A DNA stretch of 12,034 bases. Origin: JAQGMJ01 sp036271855 (GTDB lineage: Bacteria; Pseudomonadota; Gammaproteobacteria; Burkholderiales; JAEUOS01). Within the stretch, counting starts at the first letter, position 1; each line of letters starts with the position of its first letter. The DNA lies in NCBI GenBank assembly GCA_036271855.1, contig DATAZV010000368.1, forward strand, positions 1-12,034. Reading direction: 5' to 3'. Both the position numbers and the translations under genes were made by a program. Shown piece after piece: positions 6,441-12,034 of this stretch. A model generated the notes under the pieces. It did not search any database. It saw nothing but the letters and a program-made list of their open reading frames with translations, and was not told where the DNA came from.

Positions 6441-7193
6441 ATGTCACCGACAAGAACAATCCGCGCGCGCCTGGCCGTACTCGGCCTGGTGCTGGCCGCC
6501 GCCGCCTGCGCGCCCCTGACCGTCACCCCGGAAATCCGCGCCGCCGTCGCCGCGCCGGACCGCAGCGAGGCCGACCGCAAGACCGATGAGCGGCGCTTTC
6601 CCGAAAAACTGCTGGCCTTTAGCCGCGTGCGGCCCGGCATGAAGGTGCTGGACCTCGGCGCCGGCGCCGGCTACAGCACCGAAATACTGGCGCGTGCGGT
6701 GGGCGCCTCGGGCGTGGTCTATGGGCAGAATTCGCAGGTGGCGATCGACCGCTACCTGAAGACGCGCTTCGACGACCGCTTCGCCAAATTCGCGCTGAAG
6801 AATGTGGTGAAGGTGGTGCGCCCGGATGGCGACCCGGTGCCGGCCGACGCAGCGCCGTTCGACCTGATCACGATTTTTTTCGCCTATCACGATGTCGCCG
6901 GAGAAGGCGTGGACCGCGCGCTGTTCCTGAAGCGCTGCTACGACGCGCTCAAGCCCGGCGGCGCCATGATGGTGGCGGACCACGCGGCGCAGGCCGGCGC
7001 GGGCACCAGCGTGACCACCACCCTGCACCGGATCGAGGAGGCGGTGGTGCTGAAGGACTTCGAGGCGGCGGGTTTTCGCTACGCCGGCCATGCCGATTTC
7101 CTGCGCAATCCGGATGATCCGCGCGACAAGCCGTCGTCGCGTTCGCCGATCAAGGTGGACGAATTCCTGCTGCGCTTCGTCAAGCCGATGTGA
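6441..7193 (+). CDS. Exported class I SAM-methyltransferase-like protein (COG4798 type)
   Basis: A 250-residue protein. The start at 6441 follows AGGAAAG by about 7 bases. Residues 1-22 form a signal peptide (basic head, then a hydrophobic Leu/Ala/Val run) ending in AAAC at 20-23. Cys23 could be a lipid-modified cysteine, though the lipobox lacks Leu at -3. The mature part is a Rossmann-like methyltransferase: motif I VLDLGAGAGYST (69-80), DLITIFFAYHD (141-151) at the motif IV position, LKPGGAMMVADHAA (170-183), then LHRIEEAVV and AGFRYAGHADFLRNPDD. This order matches the 'predicted methyltransferase' family COG4798, whose substrate is unknown to me. The oddity is export of an enzyme that needs cytoplasmic S-adenosylmethionine. 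It may bind another ligand, use an unusual cofactor route, or stay on the inner face. A strong terminator follows 17 bases after the stop. Confidence 0.88.
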   Translation: MSPTRTIRARLAVLGLVLAAAACAPLTVTPEIRAAVAAPDRSEADRKTDERRFPEKLLAFSRVRPGMKVLDLGAGAGYSTEILARAVGASGVVYGQNSQVAIDRYLKTRFDDRFAKFALKNVVKVVRPDGDPVPADAAPFDLITIFFAYHDVAGEGVDRALFLKRCYDALKPGGAMMVADHAAQAGAGTSVTTTLHRIEEAVVLKDFEAAGFRYAGHADFLRNPDDPRDKPSSRSPIKVDEFLLRFVKPM

Positions 7194-7210
7194 CCCCGGG
7201 AGCAGGCGAT

Positions 7211-7237
7211 AAAAAGGCGCCTTCGCGGCGCCTTTTT
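7211..7237. terminator. Bidirectional Rho-independent terminator
   Basis: A perfect 11-bp inverted repeat, AAAAAGGCGCC and GGCGCCTTTTT, closes a 5-base loop (TTCGC). It has a T-run on each strand and sits between the convergent methyltransferase (+) and signal peptidase (-) genes, so it should serve both. Confidence 0.93.
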
Positions 7238-7255
7238 CATCGCGCAGCGGCGCGC

Positions 7256-7963
7256 CTAGTTCAGCTTTTTGACGAAGCGCGCGCCGCGCGGCTTGTAGCT
7301 GTGTTCCTCGTCCAGCGACAGCAGGATCGCGCGGGCATGGCCGGTAATGCGGCCGCGCTCGATGGTGCCGATGTAGCGCGAGTCCTTGCTGTTGTCGCGG
7401 TTGTCGCCCAGCAGCATGTACTGCCCGGGCGCAATGGTGACGGCGCCGAAGCTGCGCACCGGCGAGGCGACCTCGGGCATGATCATGATCGGGTGATTGA
7501 CCTCGCCCAGCTGCTCGTCGGCGAATTCGAGGTGAAAGCGGCGCGCGCTGTCGGTCATTTGCGCGGCCAGGCCGGCGTCGCCTGCCTTGTAGGCCAGCGG
7601 CTTGCCGTTGATGATCACTTCCTCCTCGCGCATTTCCACCGTGTCGCCGGGCAGGCCGACCACGCGCTTGAGCCAGGTCTCGCCGTCTTCGGGTGAATCG
7701 AAGGTGATGATGTCGCCGCGCTTCGGGCCCTCGCCCTGGTAGAGCCAGACATGGGTGAAGGGAATGCGCAGGCCGTAGGCCAGCTTGTTGACCAGGATCT
7801 GGTCACCCTCGACCACCGTGGGATTCATCGAGCCGGTGGGCACGCGCATGTGGTCGGCGATGGCCGAGCGGAACAGCGACATCAGCACCAGGAACAAAAT
7901 CAGGCCGCGCAGGTTGCGCCAGGCGGCCAGGGCATGGCCGCGAGCGGCGGTGGCAAACGACAT
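7256..7963 (-). CDS. lepB: Signal peptidase I (leader peptidase, S26)
   Basis: A 235-residue inner-membrane serine protease that cuts signal peptides from exported proteins. The start at 7963 is fixed by GGAGGA just upstream; an in-frame ATG at 8038 has no ribosome site and adds non-family sequence. A single membrane anchor lies at about 20-37. The catalytic site is complete: nucleophile Ser45 in PTGSMNPT, and general base Lys99 in KRVVGLPGD. Box E is GDNRDNSKDSR (186-196). Unlike E. coli LepB it has one visible membrane helix and no large second domain. The usual partners lepA, rnc and era are not beside it, so this could be the genome's second type I signal peptidase. That is inference, as the rest of the genome is unseen. 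It converges on the methyltransferase gene and is divergent from yaeQ. Confidence 0.95.
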   Translation of the reverse strand: MSFATAARGHALAAWRNLRGLILFLVLMSLFRSAIADHMRVPTGSMNPTVVEGDQILVNKLAYGLRIPFTHVWLYQGEGPKRGDIITFDSPEDGETWLKRVVGLPGDTVEMREEEVIINGKPLAYKAGDAGLAAQMTDSARRFHLEFADEQLGEVNHPIMIMPEVASPVRSFGAVTIAPGQYMLLGDNRDNSKDSRYIGTIERGRITGHARAILLSLDEEHSYKPRGARFVKKLN

Positions 7964-8116
7964 TGAATCCTCCGGAAAGCTGTTGATCTTCTTTGGGCCC
8001 AAATCAGGGCCGGCATTCGCAACAAACGCCAGGTGCAATGATACCCAAGCTGAGGATTCAGACCGGCCGGGAGCAAAAAGAGTTCCCGGGGCGCCGGGCC
8101 GCCGCCCGCGCCGCCT

Positions 8117-8122
8117 TAGAAT
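8117..8122 (+). promoter_or_regulatory. -10 box (TAGAAT) of a probably leaderless yaeQ mRNA
   Basis: TAGAAT ends 6 bases before the yaeQ ATG at 8129, and no Shine-Dalgarno lies between, so transcription would start at or next to the A of the ATG. No good -35 is visible in the GC-rich sequence upstream. Confidence 0.5.
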
Positions 8123-8128
8123 AGCGGC

Positions 8129-8668
8129 ATGGCCCTTAAATCAACGATCTACAAAGCCGCCCTGCAAGTGGCCGACATCGACCGCAACTACTACGCCGAC
8201 CATCCCCTGACCATCGCCTGCCATCCTTCCGAGACACCCGAGCGCATGATGGTGCGGGTGCTGGCCTTTGCACTGAACGCGCATGAGCGCCTGGGCTTCG
8301 GCCGCGGGCTGTCGGATGTGGACGACCCCGACCTGAGCCTGAAAGACCTGACCGGTCAGGTCGAATTGTGGATCGAAGTCGGCCTGCCGGACGAAAAAGC
8401 CGTGCTGAAAGCCTGCGGGCGCGCGGCGCAGGTGAAAATCTATGCCTACGGCACCTCGGTGCCGATGTGGTGGAAGCAGGTGGGGCCGAAACTGGAGCGA
8501 ACGCGCAATCTTTCGGTCTACAGCCTGGCGCCCGACGTCAGCCAGACGCTGGGGCGTCTGGCGAAGCGCAGCATGCAATTGCAATGCACGGTGCAGGACG
8601 GCGCCGTGTGGATGCGCCAGGAAGACGACGCCGTCGAAGTATTTCTTAACCCTCTGCGGGAGGCTTGA
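8129..8668 (+). CDS. yaeQ: YaeQ family protein
   Basis: A 179-residue cytoplasmic protein of full family length. It matches YaeQ from end to end: MALKSTIYKAALQVADIDRN at the start, HPSETPERMMVRVLAFAL (32-49), LGFGRGLSDVDDPDL, then VELWIEVGLPDEKAVLKACGRA split across 78-99, and QCTVQDGAVW near the end. The YaeQ fold is known to be a variant of the PD-(D/E)XK nuclease fold, but nuclease activity is not established. E. coli YaeQ was first reported as a suppressor in RfaH-related haemolysin expression, so its role is unclear. The candidate nuclease residues sit in the WIEVG region. The stop at 8666-8668 overlaps the next start by one base (TGATG), so the two genes are translationally coupled. Confidence 0.95.
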   Translation: MALKSTIYKAALQVADIDRNYYADHPLTIACHPSETPERMMVRVLAFALNAHERLGFGRGLSDVDDPDLSLKDLTGQVELWIEVGLPDEKAVLKACGRAAQVKIYAYGTSVPMWWKQVGPKLERTRNLSVYSLAPDVSQTLGRLAKRSMQLQCTVQDGAVWMRQEDDAVEVFLNPLREA

Positions 8669-8922
8669 TGCCACGGCTCAAATTCAACATCAGCGGTGAA
8701 TACATCGAGCTGCACAACCTGCTCAAGGTGACCGGCATCGCCGGCAGCGGCGGCGCCGGCAAGGCGCTGGTGGCCGAGGGCGAGGTGCGGGTGGACGGCA
8801 AGATCGAGCTGCGCAAGACCGCCAAGTTGCGGCCCGGCCAGGTGGTGCGCCTGGGTGACGTCGAAATCCGCGTCCTGGCGCCCTTGGCGCCGGGCAAGGC
8901 GCCGGGCAAGACACCGGCGTAG
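8668..8922 (+). CDS. S4-domain RNA-binding protein, YbcJ-like
   Basis: An 84-residue protein that is almost entirely one S4 domain. YIELHNLLKVTGIAGSGGAGKALVAEGEVRVDG (12-44, in order) and the KTAKLRPGQVV turn match the YbcJ/YlmH-type small RNA-binding proteins. The S4 fold binds structured RNA, typically rRNA or tRNA; the E. coli relative YbcJ is a predicted RNA-binding protein of unknown target. The C-terminal 14 residues (APLAPGKAPGKTPA) are a basic, disordered tail. GGGAGG at 8658-8663 lies 4 bases before ATG 8668, and the start overlaps the yaeQ stop. An in-frame TTG one codon earlier is less likely. Confidence 0.9.
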   Translation: MPRLKFNISGEYIELHNLLKVTGIAGSGGAGKALVAEGEVRVDGKIELRKTAKLRPGQVVRLGDVEIRVLAPLAPGKAPGKTPA

Positions 8923-9023
8923 GAATATTCCGACATCAAATGCCGTTGCCTTCCGACAGAGATGCGGGCAGCGACTTTGCAAAATTATCCATGGATCGAG
9001 CGCTGCCGGTTTTCAGGCGGCGC

Positions 9024-9053
9024 TTGAATTGGGCGGCAAATGCCGCATATTTC
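9024..9053 (+). promoter_or_regulatory. Promoter-like elements around a GCGGCA palindrome
   Basis: TTGAAT (9024-9029) and TATTTC (9048-9053) are separated by 18 bases, and the spacer holds a perfect palindrome GCGGCA-AA-TGCCGC (9033-9046). A dyad inside a promoter spacer suggests a repressor or MerR-like site. The -10 match is poor. It would serve the small gene at 9110. Confidence 0.3.
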
Positions 9054-9084
9054 CGGCTACCGGGGCATCCGGCGGACGGCTATA

Positions 9085-9111
9085 TTGAGACCGTGGAGAA
9101 TTGATTACAAT
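9085..9111 (+). promoter_or_regulatory. Second promoter candidate (TTGAGA, TACAAT) at the start of the winged-helix-like gene
   Basis: TTGAGA (9085-9090) and TACAAT (9106-9111) are 15 bases apart, slightly short. TACAAT ends 7 bases before the ATG at 9119, the same spacing pattern as TAGAAT before yaeQ, which suggests a leaderless start there. Confidence 0.35.
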
Positions 9112-9421
9112 GACTATCATGCAAGAACCGCCCCTCTCGATTGCTTCGGTTCGCCTGGACAAGCTGCAAACCGAAATCCTGCGCGCGCTCTATGACCGTT
9201 CCGAGCGCTGGCACGTGCTGCCCCAACTGGGACGCACGGTATTCCCCGGCGCCGCTGCCTACCGCGACGCCGAACTGGCGGGCTTCCTGATGCCGCGCCT
9301 GCGCCGCATGCGCGCGCTCGACTTCGTCAAGCTGCGCCGCCTGGGGGCCGACCTGGTCGCCACCATCAGCTTGAAGGGCATCGAATTCGTCGAGCGCCAT
9401 AGCGCCATGCAGACAGCTTGA
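9110..9421 (+). CDS. Small protein of unknown function, winged-helix-like
   Basis: A 103-residue cytoplasmic protein I cannot name. Helical segments (RLDKLQTEILRALYDRSERW at 15-34, AELAGFLMPRLRRMRAL at 54-70) are followed by a two-strand hairpin and last helix (FVKLRRLGADLVATISLKG, then IEFVERH). The pattern of helices, then strand-turn-strand with Leu-Lys-Gly before a final helix, resembles winged-helix DNA-binding proteins. FPGAAAYRDAEL in the middle is unusual. The start is uncertain. ATG 9110 has GGAGA 10 bases upstream; ATG 9119 (giving MQEPPLSIAS, 100 residues) fits a leaderless mRNA from TACAAT at 9106-9111. It stands alone, 187 bases after the S4 gene and followed by a strong terminator. 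Autoregulation through the palindrome at 9033-9046 is conceivable. Confidence 0.75.
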   Translation: MTIMQEPPLSIASVRLDKLQTEILRALYDRSERWHVLPQLGRTVFPGAAAYRDAELAGFLMPRLRRMRALDFVKLRRLGADLVATISLKGIEFVERHSAMQTA

Positions 9422-9446
9422 AGCAGCGCACGCAAAGAGCATGAAT

Positions 9447-9476
9447 AAAAAACGGCAGCCTCGGCTGCCGTTTTTT
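9447..9476. terminator. Bidirectional Rho-independent terminator
   Basis: A perfect 14-bp inverted repeat, AAAAAACGGCAGCC and GGCTGCCGTTTTTT, surrounds TC. It has six T on each strand and lies between the convergent winged-helix-like (+) and cytochrome c (-) genes. Confidence 0.94.
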
Positions 9477-9495
9477 ATTGCCTGTCGCGGCGGCG

Positions 9496-10371
9496 TCAGA
9501 TGCCGCCGGTGGGCTGGGCTTTAAGGCTGCGCAAATAGACGATGATCGCCTTCATGTCGTCGCCATTGATGTTCTTGTAGTACTCGAAGGCCATCGGTGG
9601 TTTGAGGTGGCTGCCGTCGCGGCTGACGCCCTCGCGGATCGCCTTTTCGATCTCGGCGTCGCTCCAGTTCTTCAGGCCGCTTTCGTGTGACGTCAGGTTG
9701 CGCGCCACCGAGGTGCCCCAGGGGCCGTTGAAGGCGTTGCCGCCGGCGCCCATTTTGCTGCGGTCGGTCTGGCCCTTGACCATCGGCGTATGGCATTCCA
9801 TGCAATGGGCCACCGGGCCGGCGAGGTAGGCGCCGTAGGCCAGCGTGTCTTTCGGCGAGGGCGCCCTGATCACCTGCTTGATCGGCGCGCCGTAGGCCGG
9901 CGGCAGGGGAATGCGGTAGACCGAGGGCGGCGTCTCGTTGTCGATCGGCTTGACCTGCCGCAGGTAGGCGATGATGGCTTCGAGGTCGGCGTCGGCCATG
10001 CCGCGGTAAAAGCCGAAGGGCATCGGCGGGCCGATCAGGCTGCCGTTGGGGCGGATGCCTTCGCGGATCGCGCGCTTCATTTGCGCGTGGGTCCAGCCAC
10101 CGATGCCGGTCTTGGTGTCGGTGGTGATGTTGGGCGGGTAGGCGTCGAACGGGGCGTCTTTCACCGGCGGGCCGCCGGAGAGTTCGCGGTCGAACTGGCT
10201 GGCGCCGTCCGGCCCGCGCGGGGTATGGCAATTGCCGCAGGCGGCCAGTGAACTCATCAGGTAGCGGCCGCGGTCCAGGCGCTGGTCCGCGCCCCGCGCA
10301 TCGGCTACCATGGTCAGTTGCAACAAGGCAAAGGCGAGCGAGCCCGCGAGTGCCGCGTGGATGTGGCGCAT
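9496..10371 (-). CDS. Exported diheme cytochrome c
   Basis: A 291-residue periplasmic electron carrier. The start at 10371 follows a G-rich ribosome site (GGGGGGA) by about 6 bases. A signal peptide covers residues 1-28, with cleavage near ARG-ADQ. Two class I cytochrome c domains follow in tandem. The first has CGNCH (45-49) with likely axial Met117 in GPPMPF; the second has CMECH (190-194) with likely axial Met260 in KPPMAF. Each domain repeats the pattern 'W(T/S)xAxxxxAIREG', then 'DL/DMxAIIxYLR', so they look like an internal duplication. This build matches cytochrome subunits of membrane-bound dehydrogenases (alcohol, gluconate, nicotinate types), which usually have three hemes or a partner dehydrogenase. 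Here neither a third heme nor a partner gene is adjacent, so the electron donor is unknown. No C-terminal membrane anchor is seen. Confidence 0.93.
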   Translation of the reverse strand: MRHIHAALAGSLAFALLQLTMVADARGADQRLDRGRYLMSSLAACGNCHTPRGPDGASQFDRELSGGPPVKDAPFDAYPPNITTDTKTGIGGWTHAQMKRAIREGIRPNGSLIGPPMPFGFYRGMADADLEAIIAYLRQVKPIDNETPPSVYRIPLPPAYGAPIKQVIRAPSPKDTLAYGAYLAGPVAHCMECHTPMVKGQTDRSKMGAGGNAFNGPWGTSVARNLTSHESGLKNWSDAEIEKAIREGVSRDGSHLKPPMAFEYYKNINGDDMKAIIVYLRSLKAQPTGGI

Positions 10372-10460
10372 GGAAAATCCCCCCGGATTGTCGCGGCGTG
10401 AGTGATTGATATGTGATGTTCAAGGCCGCCGCCCCCAAATCATAACCGAACCTAAAAGCC

Positions 10461-11468
10461 ATGAGCAAGCTGATCGATTTGCGCAGTGATACCGTGACCC
10501 GGCCGACGGCGGCGATGCGCCGGGCGATGATCGAGGCTGAAGTCGGCGACGACGTCTACGGCGAAGACCCGACCGTGAACCGACTGCAGGCGCGCCTGGC
10601 GCAAATGCTCGGGTTCGAGGCCGGCCTGTTCCTGCCCACCGGGACGCAGAGCAACTTGGCGGCGCTGATGGCGCATTGCGCGCGCGGCGACGAGTACATC
10701 GTCGGCCAGGAGGCGCATACCTATCGCTACGAAGGCGGCGGGGCGGCGGTGCTGGGCAGCATCCAGCCGCAGCCGCTGGCCAATCAGCCCGACGGCACGC
10801 TGGCGCTGGCGGAGATTGAGGCGGCAATCAAGCCCCTCGACGATCATTTCGCCCGCACCCGCCTGCTGGCGCTGGAGAACACCATCGGCGGCAAGGTGCT
10901 GCCGGCGGCGTATGTGGAGAGTGCATTGGCACTGGCGGCCGGGCGCGGCCTGCGCACGCATCTGGACGGCGCGCGGCTGTTCAATGCGGCGGTGGGCTCG
11001 GGCGTGGCCGCGGGGGCGCTGACGCGCGGCTTTGATTCGGTGTCGGTGTGCCTGTCCAAAGGGATGGGCGCCCCCGCCGGGACGGTGCTGGTGGGCGGCC
11101 GCGATTTCATCGCGCAGGCCAAACGCTGGCGCAAGGTGCTGGGCGGGGGCATGCGCCAGGTGGGGATTCTGGCCGCGGCCTGTCTATATGCGCTGGATCA
11201 TCATGTCGAGCGCCTGGCGCAGGACCACGAGAACGCGGCGGCGCTGGCGCGGGGCTTGGGCGAAGTTGCCGAGTTGCAGGTCGAAGGGCCGCATACCAAC
11301 ATGCTGTTCGTGCGCGTGCCGGCGGACAAGGCGGCGGCCTTGCAGGCGCATTTGCGCGAGCGCGGGGTGGTGCTTGGGGTTTCCGCCCGCACCCGGCTGG
11401 TGACGCATCTGGACGTGGATACGGCGGGGGTGGCGCAGGCAGTTGCGGCGTTCAAGGCCTTCTTCTAG
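10461..11468 (+). CDS. ltaE: Low-specificity L-threonine aldolase
   Basis: A 335-residue PLP enzyme that splits L-threonine or L-allo-threonine into glycine and acetaldehyde. Family signatures run the whole length: DLRSDTVTRPTAAMRRAM (6-23), VGDDVYGEDPTVN (28-40), FLPTGTQSN (57-65) for PLP phosphate binding, His86 in QEAHTY (stacks on the cofactor), ENTIGGKVLP (139-148), HLDGARLFNAAV (167-178) with Asp169 and Arg172, and the Schiff-base Lys200 in CLSKGMGAPAGT. The length is close to that of the E. coli enzyme. Stereoselectivity cannot be read with certainty. ATG 10461 has no clear Shine-Dalgarno. It is divergent from the cytochrome c gene with 89 bases between, and ends 78 bases before the monooxygenase gene, which probably has its own promoter. 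Confidence 0.95.
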   Translation: MSKLIDLRSDTVTRPTAAMRRAMIEAEVGDDVYGEDPTVNRLQARLAQMLGFEAGLFLPTGTQSNLAALMAHCARGDEYIVGQEAHTYRYEGGGAAVLGSIQPQPLANQPDGTLALAEIEAAIKPLDDHFARTRLLALENTIGGKVLPAAYVESALALAAGRGLRTHLDGARLFNAAVGSGVAAGALTRGFDSVSVCLSKGMGAPAGTVLVGGRDFIAQAKRWRKVLGGGMRQVGILAAACLYALDHHVERLAQDHENAAALARGLGEVAELQVEGPHTNMLFVRVPADKAAALQAHLRERGVVLGVSARTRLVTHLDVDTAGVAQAVAAFKAFF

Positions 11469-11501
11469 GGGCTATTAGTCCCTGCGGCGGCGCTGAATCG
11501 G

Positions 11502-11509
11502 TTATAAAT
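11502..11509 (+). promoter_or_regulatory. Possible -10 box (TTATAAAT) before the monooxygenase gene
   Basis: TTATAAAT is AT-rich in a GC-rich stretch and contains TATAAA. A start near 11516 would leave a leader of about 31 bases with AGGAAAG just before ATG 11547. No good -35 lies at the right distance. Confidence 0.4.
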
Positions 11510-11546
11510 CCCTTTCAATTTTCAGCAGCAGAACCCAGGAAAGTCC

Positions 11547-12034
11547 ATGTCCGCCGTAATCAAGCCCGCCGTCTCCAACGTCGTTTTTACCAACGCTGAA
11601 GAGGCAGTGGCCGCCGCGCGCCTGCTGGTGCCGCGCTTTGCCGAGCGCGCGCAAAAATGCGAGGAACTGCGCCGCGCCCCGGAAGAGTCGCTGGCCGAAC
11701 TGCATGCCTCGGGACTGATGCGCATGTTCCAGCCGCAGCGTTTCGGCGGCTCGGAACTGGGCGCGGATGCGATGTTCGAAGTGATCCTGGAAATGTGCAA
11801 GGGCTGTGCTTCCACCACCTGGGTCTGGTTCAACCTGGCTTCGCATTCGTGGAACATCGGCCAGTTCGGCTTGCAGGCGCAGGAGGACGTGTGGGGCGCT
11901 GACCCGCACGCGCTGGCCGCCGGTGGGCTGGCCTTTCCCTGCGGCAAGGCAGTCCCGGTCGAAGGCGGCTACAAGCTCTCCGGGCGCTGGCCCTTCGGCA
12001 GCGGCATCGACGGCGCCAACTGGCACCTGGTGGG
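11547..12034 (+). CDS. Flavin-dependent monooxygenase, acyl-CoA dehydrogenase fold (HsaA-like), N-terminal part
   Basis: The first 162 residues of a protein cut by the window edge. ATG 11547 follows AGGAAAG with good spacing. The N-terminal helical domain (LVPRFAERAQKCEELRRAPEE at 27-47, then ELHASGLMRMFQPQRFGGSE) and the start of the beta domain (GGYKLSGRWPFGSGIDGANW at 140-159) have the acyl-CoA dehydrogenase fold. The details, CKGCASTTWVWFNLASH (84-100) and GRWPFGSG in particular, match the oxygenase component of two-component flavin monooxygenases such as HsaA and related aromatic or steroid-ring hydroxylases, rather than true acyl-CoA dehydrogenases. Such enzymes take reduced flavin from a separate reductase, which is not visible here. 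It shares its strand with ltaE but likely has its own promoter. Substrate unknown. Confidence 0.85.
   Translation, partial: MSAVIKPAVSNVVFTNAEEAVAAARLLVPRFAERAQKCEELRRAPEESLAELHASGLMRMFQPQRFGGSELGADAMFEVILEMCKGCASTTWVWFNLASHSWNIGQFGLQAQEDVWGADPHALAAGGLAFPCGKAVPVEGGYKLSGRWPFGSGIDGANWHLV

Noticed and set aside
10439..10444. TATGAT (minus strand) as -10 for the cytochrome c gene
   Set aside because: The only -35 candidate lies inside ltaE with three matches at 18-base spacing; too weak to list.
9521..10468. 315-codon minus-strand frame overlapping the cytochrome c gene
   Set aside because: Arg/Pro-rich translation without motifs; the neighbouring frame encodes the two heme motifs and a signal peptide.
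1..12034. Mobile elements, CRISPR arrays, tRNA or rRNA genes
   Set aside because: No transposase or integrase motifs, no regularly spaced identical repeats, and no tRNA-like cloverleaf or conserved rRNA stretches were seen.

Overview
The window looks like about 12 kb of a high-GC betaproteobacterial chromosome (Burkholderiales, Rhodocyclales or a relative). The grounds are the strong G/C bias at third codon positions, a Bug-type tricarboxylate-transporter substrate-binding protein, a YaeQ protein followed by a YbcJ-like S4 protein, and TAGAAT/TACAAT-type boxes placed almost against start codons. It is ordinary chromosomal gene content. I see no transposase, integrase, phage gene, CRISPR array, tRNA or rRNA.

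Layout. (1) Bases 2-493 (+): the C-terminal part of a Bug receptor, cut by the window edge, converging on two minus-strand genes. These are an exported Pro/Tyr/Gly-rich protein with a SHOCT-like C-terminus (530-1036) and an unrecognised 82-residue protein (1177-1425). (2) Bases 1706-5933 (+): an exported M20 metallopeptidase, then a Ycf46-like AAA ATPase (3249-4838), then a membrane-anchored protein with two ComEA-like helix-hairpin-helix (HhH) domains (up to 5933). The last two form a tight pair with odd starts. A 12-codon mini-ORF overlaps the ATPase start codon. The HhH protein has no ATG; its open frame runs in phase up to the ATPase stop codon. (3) Bases 5934-6440: a 507-base gap with direct repeats spaced by whole helical turns and several hairpins. 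(4) Bases 6441-7193 (+): an exported, possibly lipid-anchored, class I methyltransferase-like protein. A perfect bidirectional terminator separates it from a convergent, stand-alone signal peptidase I gene (7256-7963, -). (5) Bases 8129-9421 (+): yaeQ overlapping an S4 RNA-binding gene, then a small protein with a winged-helix look, closed by a second bidirectional terminator. (6) Bases 9496-10371 (-): an exported diheme cytochrome c, divergent from an ltaE-type L-threonine aldolase (10461-11468, +). (7) Bases 11547 to the end (+): the N-terminus of a flavin-dependent monooxygenase of the acyl-CoA dehydrogenase fold (HsaA-like), cut by the edge.

How the genes fit together. Most are short independent units. 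Two adjacencies look functional: yaeQ with the S4 gene (TGATG overlap), and the Ycf46-like ATPase with the HhH membrane protein (18 bases or less apart if the HhH protein starts upstream as I argue). The second pair is the best candidate here for an undescribed system, but its function is not visible from sequence. All assignments rest on motifs read by eye; no database search was made.
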